7,553 nucleotides of DNA from a bacterium (GTDB lineage: Bacteria; Babelota; Babeliae; Babelales; RVW-14), in the NCBI GenBank assembly GCA_023249955.1, contig JAHFBR010000055.1, positions 1-7,553 on the forward strand, given 5' to 3'. How positions within the stretch are numbered: the first letter of the stretch is position 1; each line of letters opens with the position of its first letter. Positions 1 through 5,529 of the stretch are shown one piece after another. The notes beneath the pieces are model-generated. The model made no database searches. It worked only from the letters and a program-made list of their open reading frames with translations, and was not told where the DNA came from. Position numbers and translations under genes: made by a program.

Positions 1-37
1 AAAAATAGAAAAATGTATCCTCATTTACACAAAGAAC

Positions 38-42
38 AGGAG
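38..42 (+). promoter_or_regulatory. Ribosome binding site of tsf
   Basis: AGGAG ends seven bases before the ATG at 50, an ideal Shine-Dalgarno spacing, and it fixes the tsf start. The 49 bases before tsf are AT-rich. They show no clear promoter and no terminator, which fits read-through from an upstream gene. By family gene order that gene would be rpsB, but it is outside the window. Confidence 0.85.
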
Positions 43-49
43 TATTTCA

Positions 50-928
50 ATGAGTAACGTCAGCATGGAGCTGGTCAAGAAGCTACGCGATCAAACCCAA
101 GTAGGCATGATGGACTGCAAAAAGGCACTTGAAGACGCCAATGGCGACATGGAAAAGGCCGTTGAAATCCTGCGCAAAAAAGGGGCCGCTGTTGCTGCAA
201 AACGTGCCGATAACGTCACCAACCAGGGCCGTGTTGAAGCGTTTATCAATTCAGACAGCACCACCGGCGCCATAATTGAAATGGCCTGCGAAACAGACTT
301 TTCAGCCAATACCGATTCCATGAAACAGTTTGTACTCGATGTTGCTGAAAATTTGGTTGAATCAAGCGCTACCGATATCGAGGCGTTGATGGGGCAACAG
401 CTACGTAAAAAGAACCTCAGCGTACGTCAGTATCTTGACGAGCTGGTGGCAAAGATTTGCGAAAACATCAAAATCAACCGCATGGCACGCTTTCAAGCAA
501 CCATGGGCTTGGTCAACGTTTACATCCACCCAGGCTCCAGCATTGGCGTGATGGTGGAACTGGCAACCGATAAAAATATTGATGGCGCACAACGCGAAGA
601 CCTGAAAACAGCTGCACGCGATGTTTGCATGCAAATTGCAGTTACCAATCCACTCTGCACACAGCCAAGCGAGCTTGATCCTGCCATACTCCAAAAAGAG
701 CGTGAACTAGCTCGTGAACAGCTTAAGGGCAGCGGTAAGCCTGACAATGTTATTGAAAAGATCATCGAAGGCAAACTAGGCAAATTTTATCAAGATGCTT
801 GCTTGCTCAATCAACCTTTCATTAAAAATGATAAACTCACGATCCAAAGTCATCTGGATGAGGTTGGCAAAAAACTTGGCACCAAGATTACCGTCAAACA
901 GTTCAAGCGTTTTGCTATTGGTCGCTAA
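50..928 (+). CDS. tsf: Translation elongation factor Ts
   Basis: EF-Ts is the cytoplasmic nucleotide exchange factor that releases GDP from EF-Tu so that it can reload with GTP. The product has 292 residues, close to the usual bacterial length. The N-terminal UBA-like helical domain (about 1-45) is followed by the signature Cys-Glu-Thr-Asp-Phe at 80-84; this Thr-Asp-Phe element contacts the EF-Tu nucleotide domain in known structures. The C-terminal core carries the family block GKPDNVIEKIIEGKLGKFY at 229-247, then Leu-Leu-Asn-Gln-Pro-Phe (252-257). The ATG at 50 has a strong ribosome binding site. pyrH starts 23 bases after its stop. An extra helical stretch around 105-130 lies between the core subdomains; lineage-specific length differences here are not unusual. 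Nothing indicates damage. The identification is secure. Confidence 0.98.
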   Translation: MSNVSMELVKKLRDQTQVGMMDCKKALEDANGDMEKAVEILRKKGAAVAAKRADNVTNQGRVEAFINSDSTTGAIIEMACETDFSANTDSMKQFVLDVAENLVESSATDIEALMGQQLRKKNLSVRQYLDELVAKICENIKINRMARFQATMGLVNVYIHPGSSIGVMVELATDKNIDGAQREDLKTAARDVCMQIAVTNPLCTQPSELDPAILQKERELAREQLKGSGKPDNVIEKIIEGKLGKFYQDACLLNQPFIKNDKLTIQSHLDEVGKKLGTKITVKQFKRFAIGR

Positions 929-951
929 TTTTTTAAGTGTTATTGGATGTT

Positions 952-1656
952 ATGAAAACCTTGTTGCTTAAAATCAGTGGTGAACTGTTCAAAAGCCAAA
1001 AAGACGCTAGCTGCTTGGATAGCGCCCTGGTTAAAGATCTGGTGCAACAAGTTAAACAGCTGGCTCAAACACACCACATCGGCTTGGTAATTGGCGGCGG
1101 CAACCTGTTTCGCGGTACCAAAGAGGGTGCCCAGCTGGGGTTGCAACGCACCACCGCCGACGTTGTGGGCATGCTTGCCACCGTCATGAACGGCCTGATG
1201 CTGCAAGATTTTTTTCTGGCTGCCGGCGTACCCTGCACCCTGTTGAGTGCTCATGGCATTCACGGCACCGTGCAGGAGGTAAGCCTGCACGAACTCAGGA
1301 AAGCACGCAAACAAAATTCGGTCGTAATTTTTGCTGGTGGCACCGGGCTTTCGCACTGCAGTACCGATACTGCTGCTGTCATGCGCGCACTGCAAATGGG
1401 TGCCAGCGAAGTGTGGAAGGCAACTACCGTTGAAGGTGTTTATGATGATGATCCAGCGCGTAACCCACAAGCACAGCTGATAAAAACCGTCACCTACGCC
1501 GATGTTTTAAAACGTAACTTGCGCGTTATGGATTTGACAGCTATAACACTTGCGCAAGAAAACGGATTGACGCTGCGTGTGTTTAGTATATTTGCAAAGA
1601 ATGCACTGCTGCAGGTTGCTGAAAAGAGTGACTTTGGTAGTACCATAAAATCATAA
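952..1656 (+). CDS. pyrH: Uridylate (UMP) kinase
   Basis: This cytoplasmic enzyme phosphorylates UMP to UDP with ATP, the step that commits pyrimidines to nucleotide synthesis. It belongs to the amino-acid-kinase fold and is normally a hexamer regulated by GTP and UTP. From ATG 952 the product has 234 residues. Visible family blocks are Lys-Ile-Ser-Gly-Glu at 7-11, IGGGNLFRG at 47-55, the UMP-contacting Thr-Ala-Asp (68-70) and GMLATVMNGLMLQD at 73-86. Further on are Ser-Thr-Asp-Thr-Ala at 137-141, KATTVEGVYDDDP at 156-168 and Met-Asp-Leu-Thr-Ala near the C-terminus. An in-frame GTG at 937 would add five residues, but it has no ribosome binding site and the family begins near the ATG. The ATG itself has only a weak GGA at 945-947, so translation may depend on tsf read-through. 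The loop before the Ser-Thr-Asp motif reads Leu-Ser-His-Cys instead of the usual Asn-Pro-aromatic-Phe. Confidence 0.96.
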   Translation: MKTLLLKISGELFKSQKDASCLDSALVKDLVQQVKQLAQTHHIGLVIGGGNLFRGTKEGAQLGLQRTTADVVGMLATVMNGLMLQDFFLAAGVPCTLLSAHGIHGTVQEVSLHELRKARKQNSVVIFAGGTGLSHCSTDTAAVMRALQMGASEVWKATTVEGVYDDDPARNPQAQLIKTVTYADVLKRNLRVMDLTAITLAQENGLTLRVFSIFAKNALLQVAEKSDFGSTIKS

Positions 1657-1678
1657 AAATTGAATGTTCTAACTGATG

Positions 1679-1685
1679 TAAGGAG
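1679..1685 (+). promoter_or_regulatory. Ribosome binding site that decides the frr start
   Basis: TAAGGAG ends seven bases before ATG 1693. It therefore selects that codon over the in-frame TTG at 1660, which has no such site and would add eleven residues without family support. Confidence 0.85.
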
Positions 1686-1692
1686 TTACCCT

Positions 1693-2280
1693 ATGCCTAT
1701 CGAAATAGCCTTTCAAGAAGGCGACACTAAAAGTTTTGAAACACTGCTTAAAACGCACATGGAAAAACCAATCAAGCATTACGAAAAAGATGTTGCGTCG
1801 ATCAGAACTGGCCGCGCCTCCATCACCCTGCTTGAAAACATCAAAGTCGAAGCGTATGGCCAAATGATGGCGTTGCGCGAAGTGGCAACCCTTGGCGCTC
1901 CTGACGGACGCCTTCTGACGGTACAACCGTGGGATAAAGGCATCATTGCCGAAATAGAAGCTGCAATTGCCAGCTCCGACATTGGTGCTGCACCAGTTAA
2001 TGATGGTAATCTCATTCGCATCCAGCTGCCACAGATGAGCACTTCGCGCCGTGAAGAGTTGCTGAAGCTGTTGGGCAAAAAGACCGAAGAGTGCAAAGTT
2101 TCTGTACGCAACGTGCGTAAAGAGTTTCACAACGAAGTTCGTGATGCAGAAAAGAAACGCATCATCTCTGAAGATTTTGCAAAACGTTTATCCGATCTTT
2201 TGCAAAAAGTCACCGATCAGTTTATTGTAAAAACTGATCAATTAAACGATAAAAAGGCGGCTGAAATTAGCCACATCTAG
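1693..2280 (+). CDS. frr: Ribosome recycling factor
   Basis: RRF works with EF-G (and IF3) to split the post-termination ribosome and release mRNA and deacylated tRNA. From ATG 1693 the product has 195 residues, about ten more than the usual 185; the excess is mostly at the N-terminus. The helical domain I carries the diagnostic Arg-Thr-Gly-Arg-Ala-Ser at 38-43. Domain II follows with Gly-Ala-Pro-Asp-Gly-Arg-Leu-Leu and Val-Gln-Pro-Trp-Asp. The return helices include RREELLKLLGKKTEE, Val-Arg-Asn-Val-Arg-Lys, SEDFAKRLSDLLQKVTDQF and a charged Lys-rich end. The usual Pro-x-Leu-Thr-Glu-Glu-Arg-Arg stretch is changed to Pro-Gln-Met-Ser-Thr-Ser-Arg-Arg. The gene starts 36 bases after pyrH and is the last gene of the operon, closed by the stem-loop at 2292-2364. 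The identification is secure. Confidence 0.97.
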   Translation: MPIEIAFQEGDTKSFETLLKTHMEKPIKHYEKDVASIRTGRASITLLENIKVEAYGQMMALREVATLGAPDGRLLTVQPWDKGIIAEIEAAIASSDIGAAPVNDGNLIRIQLPQMSTSRREELLKLLGKKTEECKVSVRNVRKEFHNEVRDAEKKRIISEDFAKRLSDLLQKVTDQFIVKTDQLNDKKAAEISHI

Positions 2281-2291
2281 TTTTTTCTGAC

Positions 2292-2364
2292 AAGAGAATA
2301 TCCGTTTGCATGCTCCCAGATGTATAATGCGCATCAGGGGAAGCAAGCGGATATTCTTTTTCTT
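2292..2364 (+). terminator. Rho-independent terminator after frr, long stem with structured loop
   Basis: The arms 2295-2309 and 2343-2357 are complementary over 15 pairs with one G-U wobble. The stem extends to about 18 pairs if AAG at 2292-2294 pairs with the T-run. A T-rich tract (2357-2364, five T then C then TT) follows the right arm. The 33-base loop can form an inner hairpin (TCCC 2314-2317 with GGGA 2338-2341, and GATG 2319-2322 with CATC 2332-2335). It lies 11 bases after the frr stop and faces the + strand, so it most likely ends the tsf-pyrH-frr transcript. The stem is unusually long, and its loop contains a perfect TATAAT, listed separately. Confidence 0.8.
2323..2328 (+). promoter_or_regulatory. 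Candidate -10 box for the ankyrin/kinase unit inside the terminator loop
   Basis: TATAAT matches the sigma-70 type -10 consensus exactly, with TG directly before it. No convincing -35 box lies 16-18 bases upstream. Initiation would fall near 2335, giving a leader of about 40 bases before ATG 2376. Such a transcript would lack the left arm of the hairpin, so it would escape termination. A chance match in a TA-containing loop is possible. Confidence 0.4.
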
Positions 2365-2368
2365 AAGG
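2364..2368 (+). promoter_or_regulatory. Ribosome binding site of the ankyrin gene
   Basis: TAAGG ends seven bases before ATG 2376 and supports that start, which also places a signal peptide at the N-terminus. Confidence 0.65.
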
Positions 2369-2375
2369 TTCTTTT

Positions 2376-3338
2376 ATGAAAAATTTTTCTTACACGCTCG
2401 CCGTCACACTGATCTCTGGAACATGTTCTGTTGCCGCCATGCAAGACGAGCCTCGCCAGCCGGCCGTAAAAATTCCGTCATCGCTGGATCTGTGGACCAT
2501 CAGCCGTAGTGATGATGTTCTTGCACCAGGACAACGTCCCCGCCGCACCGTGGAACGCACACACAACTCCTTTGCCAAAACACGCCGCAAAAGCATGAGT
2601 ACGATTGCCCAAATCCCATCACAATCTCCCCTGGCAACCAAACAAATTTTGGCTTGCAGAGAAAAACTGCGCATGGGCTTGACGCGAAGCACCTCCAGCA
2701 TCTCGCTGTTGGGCAGCAGCGATCAGACTGAATTGGATCAAGTGTTGTGCATTGCAGCCCACAACGGCTACGTTGAAGCGGTGCATGCACTCTTGGAGGC
2801 AGGCGCCAATCCAAATAATAAGGTTCTTGTCGAAAACAACGCTTTGCATCTTGCAGCACTCAAAAATCGCGTTGCGGTAATTGGGATCTTGTTGCGCTGG
2901 CCAGGCATATCCAAGCGTAAGCAAACGCTTAATGAACGCGGTATTAACACATCAATACCCAATTTTGAAAGAATGACAGCACGTTATATGGCCGAACATT
3001 ATGGCTCGCATGACGCTGCACAAATACTCGCGGCCTTCGAAGAACAACTTCACAAGCCGTCACCCACCCCATCCGAAGCGCTCGTTGAACCGCTTGATGA
3101 CACTGCCGGCGTACGGTTTGTCCTAGAAGCTGCAGCTGCAACAGATGAGCAAGACGAAAGAGAGCTTGAAGATCTCATTGAAGCCCAATTCGAAGGCTCT
3201 TCGTTACGCTTAAAAGGTGACAAGCTCAAGAAAGTAACGACTGCGCTTGCAGCAATGGCAGTTGAAGATCCCGCTCCTGCACCGGCTCGCGGTAAACCAG
3301 CCACTGGCAAACCTAAACGCCACTGCACCATTCAATGA
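2376..3338 (+). CDS. Exported ankyrin-repeat protein with C-terminal CaaX-like tail
   Basis: I do not recognise a named family beyond the ankyrin repeats. The 320-residue product begins with a likely Sec signal peptide: Lys2, a hydrophobic stretch 4-20 and a Val-Ala-Ala cleavage site near 19-21. A basic, Ser/Thr-rich linker (about 40-115) follows. Next come ankyrin repeats at about 119-151 (hallmark GYVEAVHALLEAGANPN) and 154-177 (ALHLAALKNRVAVIGILL). A weaker repeat sits at 200-223 after an insertion of roughly 20 residues. The tail is acidic at 255-272, then Pro/Ala-rich (297-304), then basic, ending GKPKRHCTIQ. Cys-Thr-Ile-Gln fits the eukaryotic CaaX prenylation pattern. Ankyrin repeats bind proteins, and in intracellular bacteria many such proteins act on host targets; a host role here is inference. 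The stop overlaps the next gene's start (ATGA), so the two genes are probably coupled. A periplasmic structural role remains possible. Confidence 0.8.
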   Translation: MKNFSYTLAVTLISGTCSVAAMQDEPRQPAVKIPSSLDLWTISRSDDVLAPGQRPRRTVERTHNSFAKTRRKSMSTIAQIPSQSPLATKQILACREKLRMGLTRSTSSISLLGSSDQTELDQVLCIAAHNGYVEAVHALLEAGANPNNKVLVENNALHLAALKNRVAVIGILLRWPGISKRKQTLNERGINTSIPNFERMTARYMAEHYGSHDAAQILAAFEEQLHKPSPTPSEALVEPLDDTAGVRFVLEAAAATDEQDERELEDLIEAQFEGSSLRLKGDKLKKVTTALAAMAVEDPAPAPARGKPATGKPKRHCTIQ

Positions 3339-4222
3339 TGCTTGCACCCAACACCGTTAAAACACTTTTGCGCAAATCTTTCCCCACGCTGATGGTCACC
3401 TCAATCAAAGAGCAGCCAAGCTGCGATCACTACGTTGTTGAGGTTAACAACCAGTTCATTTTTCGCTTTCCCAAAACACCTGAGTATGCACAACGCATGC
3501 TGCGCGAAAAACAGCTTTTGGAAATCATACAGCACCGCGTACCGGTTGCTATCCCGCATCCCACATACAGTTCAGAGCACCCTACTACTTTTATGGGGTA
3601 CCACAAAATCCCCGGCGTTGCGCTGACGTCGGAGTTGTATCACGATTTGACGGCAGCAGAACAAGATGCACTTGCCAATCAGATCGCACAATTTTTATAT
3701 GCGTTGCACAACAGCATTAACCATACACACATCCAAAAACTTGAGCTGGCAACAGCGCAATGGCCCCTGTCCAGTGGGCAGTTGCGCGAAAAGCTTGAAT
3801 CGTTTGTCGCATCACTTGGCTTACAAAAACTGTTTGATTACACGATCACAATCTACGAACAGATCATGGCGCCAGAAAGCGATATCGTGTGCGTGCATAA
3901 CGATCTGCACAGTCAGAATATCGCTTTTAACCAGACGACAAAAAAAATTAATGGGATTTTTGATTTTAGTGATGCTGCCCTGGGCGACTGGTATTTGGAG
4001 TTTCGTTATCTGTATCTGATCAGCCCCACGCTCATGCATCAGGCTGCTGCACGCTACGCAGCACTGCGTGGTGTTGAGCTTGATACCCAACGGCTGATTG
4101 CGTATTACCTAGCAACCGAATTTTCACGCCTGAGTGAACGCATCACACCCGCCTGTTTTATGCAGGATTATGAACAGATTCTTGCGCGGCTAAAAAAGTT
4201 TGCCGCGCATCACAAGATTTAA
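3335..4222 (+). CDS. APH-fold phosphotransferase (aminoglycoside phosphotransferase family kinase)
   Basis: This is a 295-residue cytoplasmic protein with the eukaryotic-kinase-like fold of the APH family, whose members phosphorylate small molecules such as aminoglycosides, macrolides, choline or sugars. The N-lobe shows FIFRFPK at 41-47 with Glu58 on the following helix. The catalytic loop is HNDLHSQN at 188-195, which matches the family H-x-D-x(4)-N with Asp190 as predicted base. The metal motif is Asp-Phe-Ser-Asp at 210-213, followed by ALGDWYLEF. All key residues are present, so it should be active. Motif style resembles the APH(2'')/Mph-type branch, but the substrate cannot be read from the sequence and resistance should not be assumed. 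It overlaps the ankyrin gene by four bases, has no ribosome binding site of its own and begins with two consecutive Met codons, all pointing to translational coupling. Its end converges on the exchanger gene. Confidence 0.88.
   Translation: MMLAPNTVKTLLRKSFPTLMVTSIKEQPSCDHYVVEVNNQFIFRFPKTPEYAQRMLREKQLLEIIQHRVPVAIPHPTYSSEHPTTFMGYHKIPGVALTSELYHDLTAAEQDALANQIAQFLYALHNSINHTHIQKLELATAQWPLSSGQLREKLESFVASLGLQKLFDYTITIYEQIMAPESDIVCVHNDLHSQNIAFNQTTKKINGIFDFSDAALGDWYLEFRYLYLISPTLMHQAAARYAALRGVELDTQRLIAYYLATEFSRLSERITPACFMQDYEQILARLKKFAAHHKI
4183..4209. terminator. GC-rich stem-loop at the convergent gene end (possible terminator)
   Basis: TGCGCGGC (4183-4190) pairs perfectly with GCCGCGCA (4202-4209) around an 11-base A/T loop, inside the last codons of the kinase gene. 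It sits where two genes converge with a 7-base gap, and there is no other candidate terminator between them. Neither side has a proper T-tract, so intrinsic termination is uncertain; it may simply stabilise the 3' ends of the mRNAs. Confidence 0.3.
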
Positions 4223-4229
4223 ACAATTT

Positions 4230-5222
4230 CTACGCCAACCCTGGCACCACCTGATACATCATATAGGCCACAAAAAGGACCAGCAGAACGGCGCCTACAC
4301 CTCTGCCCATATTCTTTTTGCGCAGCAGACCAAAGGAGACGACGGCGAACGCAGCAAACATAAAGTACGCTGCCCAGTGCAAACCACTCAAGCGCACCGG
4401 CTTGTCGGAACAGAAGGCCAGCAAACCCAGGATAAACGTGGTTTGTTGCAACACGGTTCCCAACGTTGGACCAAGTGCCAACGCGTACTCTTTGCGACGC
4501 AAGGCGCTCAAACTCAGAATCAGCTCGGGAAGCGACGTTCCAATACCTAAAATTGTTGCCCCGATGGTTTCGAGTGGAATTTTAAGCTCGGTGGCAAACG
4601 CAACGGCATAATGGACGGTGAGGCACGAAGCGATCATTACCATGACCAAACTGATGCCCAGCTTAACCATCAAGCCCCAGCGTGAAGTCAAAAATGAGTC
4701 TTTGTGCTCTTTGACGTCTTGCTGCAAAGCCGCCACCTCTTCGTGCAAAATATCGTTGCGGTCGCGCTTTCGCCACATCCAAGTGATGGTGACAAAATAT
4801 ACGCCCATCAAGACTAAGCCGGTAAAGCGATCAATAGAACCCTGTGCAAACACCAGCAACATAATAATGGTTGCAATAAAAATCATCTGCAACAGCTTGG
4901 TTGCATCACTTCGTTTGATCGTAATTTTGTTGCCTGCAACCAGAAGCGTGGTACCCACTACCATGGCAACGTCAGAAAAATTGGCACCGATGATATCACC
5001 CACCGACACTTCGCTAGCACCCTGCAACGCAGAAGTTATCGCGATGGCCAGCTCGGGAATATCGGCGGCAATGGCCAGCACGATGAAACCCAAGAAGAAT
5101 GTTGAAACTTTATAAACATTGGCCATCTCGATGATGTAGTGAACCACCAGGTCACCAAACCACCACAAGGCGCCAAGACCGACTAAAACAAGTGAAAGAT
5201 CAAGCAACAATACAAAATCCAT
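4230..5222 (-). CDS. Ca2+:cation antiporter (CaCA) family membrane protein, divergent
   Basis: This 330-residue inner-membrane protein has about ten hydrophobic segments in two inverted halves. They are split by a charged cytosolic loop at 150-180, the layout of Na+/Ca2+ exchangers such as the archaeal NCX. The second alpha-repeat keeps Gly-Thr-Ser-Leu-Pro-Glu (228-233). The first has Ala-Ala-Asp-Ile-Pro-Glu (52-57), so both catalytic-position glutamates (57 and 233) remain. The usual GNxxGSN segment reads GDIIGANFSD at 75-84 in the first repeat and GPTLGTVLQQ at 251-260 in the second, which alters several ion ligands. Family membership is clear, but the ion transported is not. The ATG is supported by GAGGG (CCCTC at 5232-5236 on the + strand), nine bases upstream. 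The gene ends seven bases from the kinase gene, facing it, and its long upstream region separates it from dnaE. Confidence 0.9.
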   Translation of the reverse strand: MDFVLLLDLSLVLVGLGALWWFGDLVVHYIIEMANVYKVSTFFLGFIVLAIAADIPELAIAITSALQGASEVSVGDIIGANFSDVAMVVGTTLLVAGNKITIKRSDATKLLQMIFIATIIMLLVFAQGSIDRFTGLVLMGVYFVTITWMWRKRDRNDILHEEVAALQQDVKEHKDSFLTSRWGLMVKLGISLVMVMIASCLTVHYAVAFATELKIPLETIGATILGIGTSLPELILSLSALRRKEYALALGPTLGTVLQQTTFILGLLAFCSDKPVRLSGLHWAAYFMFAAFAVVSFGLLRKKNMGRGVGAVLLVLFVAYMMYQVVPGLA

Positions 5223-5231
5223 ACAACGCTA

Positions 5232-5236
5232 CCCTC
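5232..5236 (-). promoter_or_regulatory. Ribosome binding site of the exchanger gene
   Basis: On the minus strand this reads GAGGG, nine bases before the ATG whose A is at 5222. It supports that start codon. Confidence 0.6.
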
Positions 5237-5246
5237 GTGAACATAA

Positions 5247-5277
5247 TTGTTAGTTATAAAAAATATACTTGTTAGTT
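5247..5277. repeat. Pair of 9-base direct repeats upstream of the exchanger gene
   Basis: TTGTTAGTT occurs at 5247-5255 and again at 5269-5277. The spacing is 22 bases, close to two helical turns, with an AT-rich stretch between the copies. The pair lies 25-55 bases upstream of the exchanger ATG, where a minus-strand promoter would be expected. It could be a tandem operator. Both copies sit in AT-rich DNA, so chance cannot be excluded. Confidence 0.35.
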
Positions 5278-5290
5278 TCGGATATATTTC

Positions 5291-5430
5291 TTACCCCCGC
5301 TCAACTGACGCGCATCATGCGCTTACTCATTTTTTTGAGTATATCATCAGGAACGGGGCATCACGCTAGGTTCAATGAATTTTTTGTCATTGGAGATGCT
5401 GTTTTCGAGAGGCTTTTGGGCCTCGTAAAA
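5291..5430. other. Non-coding stretch with clustered inverted repeats
   Basis: No gene is seen in 5223-5529. Within it are stem-loops GCGCA/TGCGC (5310-5322), ACTCA/TGAGT around a T-run (5325-5340), TTCAATGA/TCATTGGA (5371-5394, one wobble) and GAGGC/GCCTC (5409-5424). In addition CCCCG (5295-5299) can pair with CGGGG (5354-5358) and enclose the first two hairpins as a three-way junction. On the minus strand this would be a 5' leader of the exchanger mRNA. On the plus strand it lies before the dnaE promoter. I recognise no known riboswitch or small RNA here. Confidence 0.35.
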
Positions 5431-5439
5431 GATTAACGC

Positions 5440-5468
5440 TTCAAACCGTATAGAATGCTTAGTATACT
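5440..5468 (+). promoter_or_regulatory. Likely dnaE promoter
   Basis: TTCAAA (5440-5445, four of six -35 positions) and TATACT (5463-5468, five of six -10 positions) are separated by 17 bases, the optimal spacing. Transcription would begin near 5475 and leave a leader of about 55 bases before ATG 5530. The boxes were found by eye only. Confidence 0.45.
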
Positions 5469-5518
5469 GCCTTGGAACTCAAAATCAACGGCAATGAGCA
5501 AATTACCTCCAAAACACT

Positions 5519-5521
5519 AGG
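5519..5521 (+). promoter_or_regulatory. Weak ribosome binding site that favours ATG 5530 for dnaE
   Basis: AGG lies eight bases before ATG 5530 but only two before the alternative in-frame ATG at 5524. A TAG at 5518-5520 rules out any start further upstream in this frame. Confidence 0.5.
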
Positions 5522-5529
5522 CAATGACC

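Noticed and set aside
937..951. GTG 937 as the pyrH start
   Set aside because: No ribosome binding site precedes it and the extra residues do not match the family; ATG 952 gives the usual N-terminus.
940..1470. Open frame of 176 codons on the minus strand within pyrH
   Set aside because: It lies entirely antisense to a well-conserved kinase, its translation shows no recognisable domain, and no start signal supports it.
1660..1692. TTG 1660 as the frr start
   Set aside because: A strong TAAGGAG sits seven bases before ATG 1693, and RRF does not normally carry the extra eleven residues.
2292..2364. Inverted repeat as a small transposable element (MITE)
   Set aside because: No flanking target duplication is visible, the span is short, and the T-tract after the right arm fits a terminator directly after frr.
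2376..2441. Lipoprotein signal (Cys17) on the ankyrin protein
   Set aside because: The residues before Cys17 are Ser-Gly-Thr, which do not fit the lipobox pattern; an ordinary signal peptidase I site at Val-Ala-Ala fits better.
2306..2509. Open frame of 67 codons on the + strand overlapping the terminator and the start of the ankyrin gene
   Set aside because: It begins at a TTG inside the terminator stem with no ribosome binding site and overlaps the ankyrin reading frame, which has a signal peptide and a binding site.
3335..4222. Calling the kinase an antibiotic resistance gene
   Set aside because: The APH fold covers many non-resistance small-molecule kinases, and nothing in the sequence or context identifies an antibiotic substrate.
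4318..5115. Plus-strand open frames of 97 and 165 codons opposite the exchanger gene
   Set aside because: They are antisense shadows of a clear multi-pass membrane protein; their translations show no domain.
5291..5430. Known metal riboswitch (yybP-ykoY type) before the exchanger
   Set aside because: The conserved loop sequences I associate with that class are not visible; only generic stem-loops are seen, so the region is reported as unexplained.
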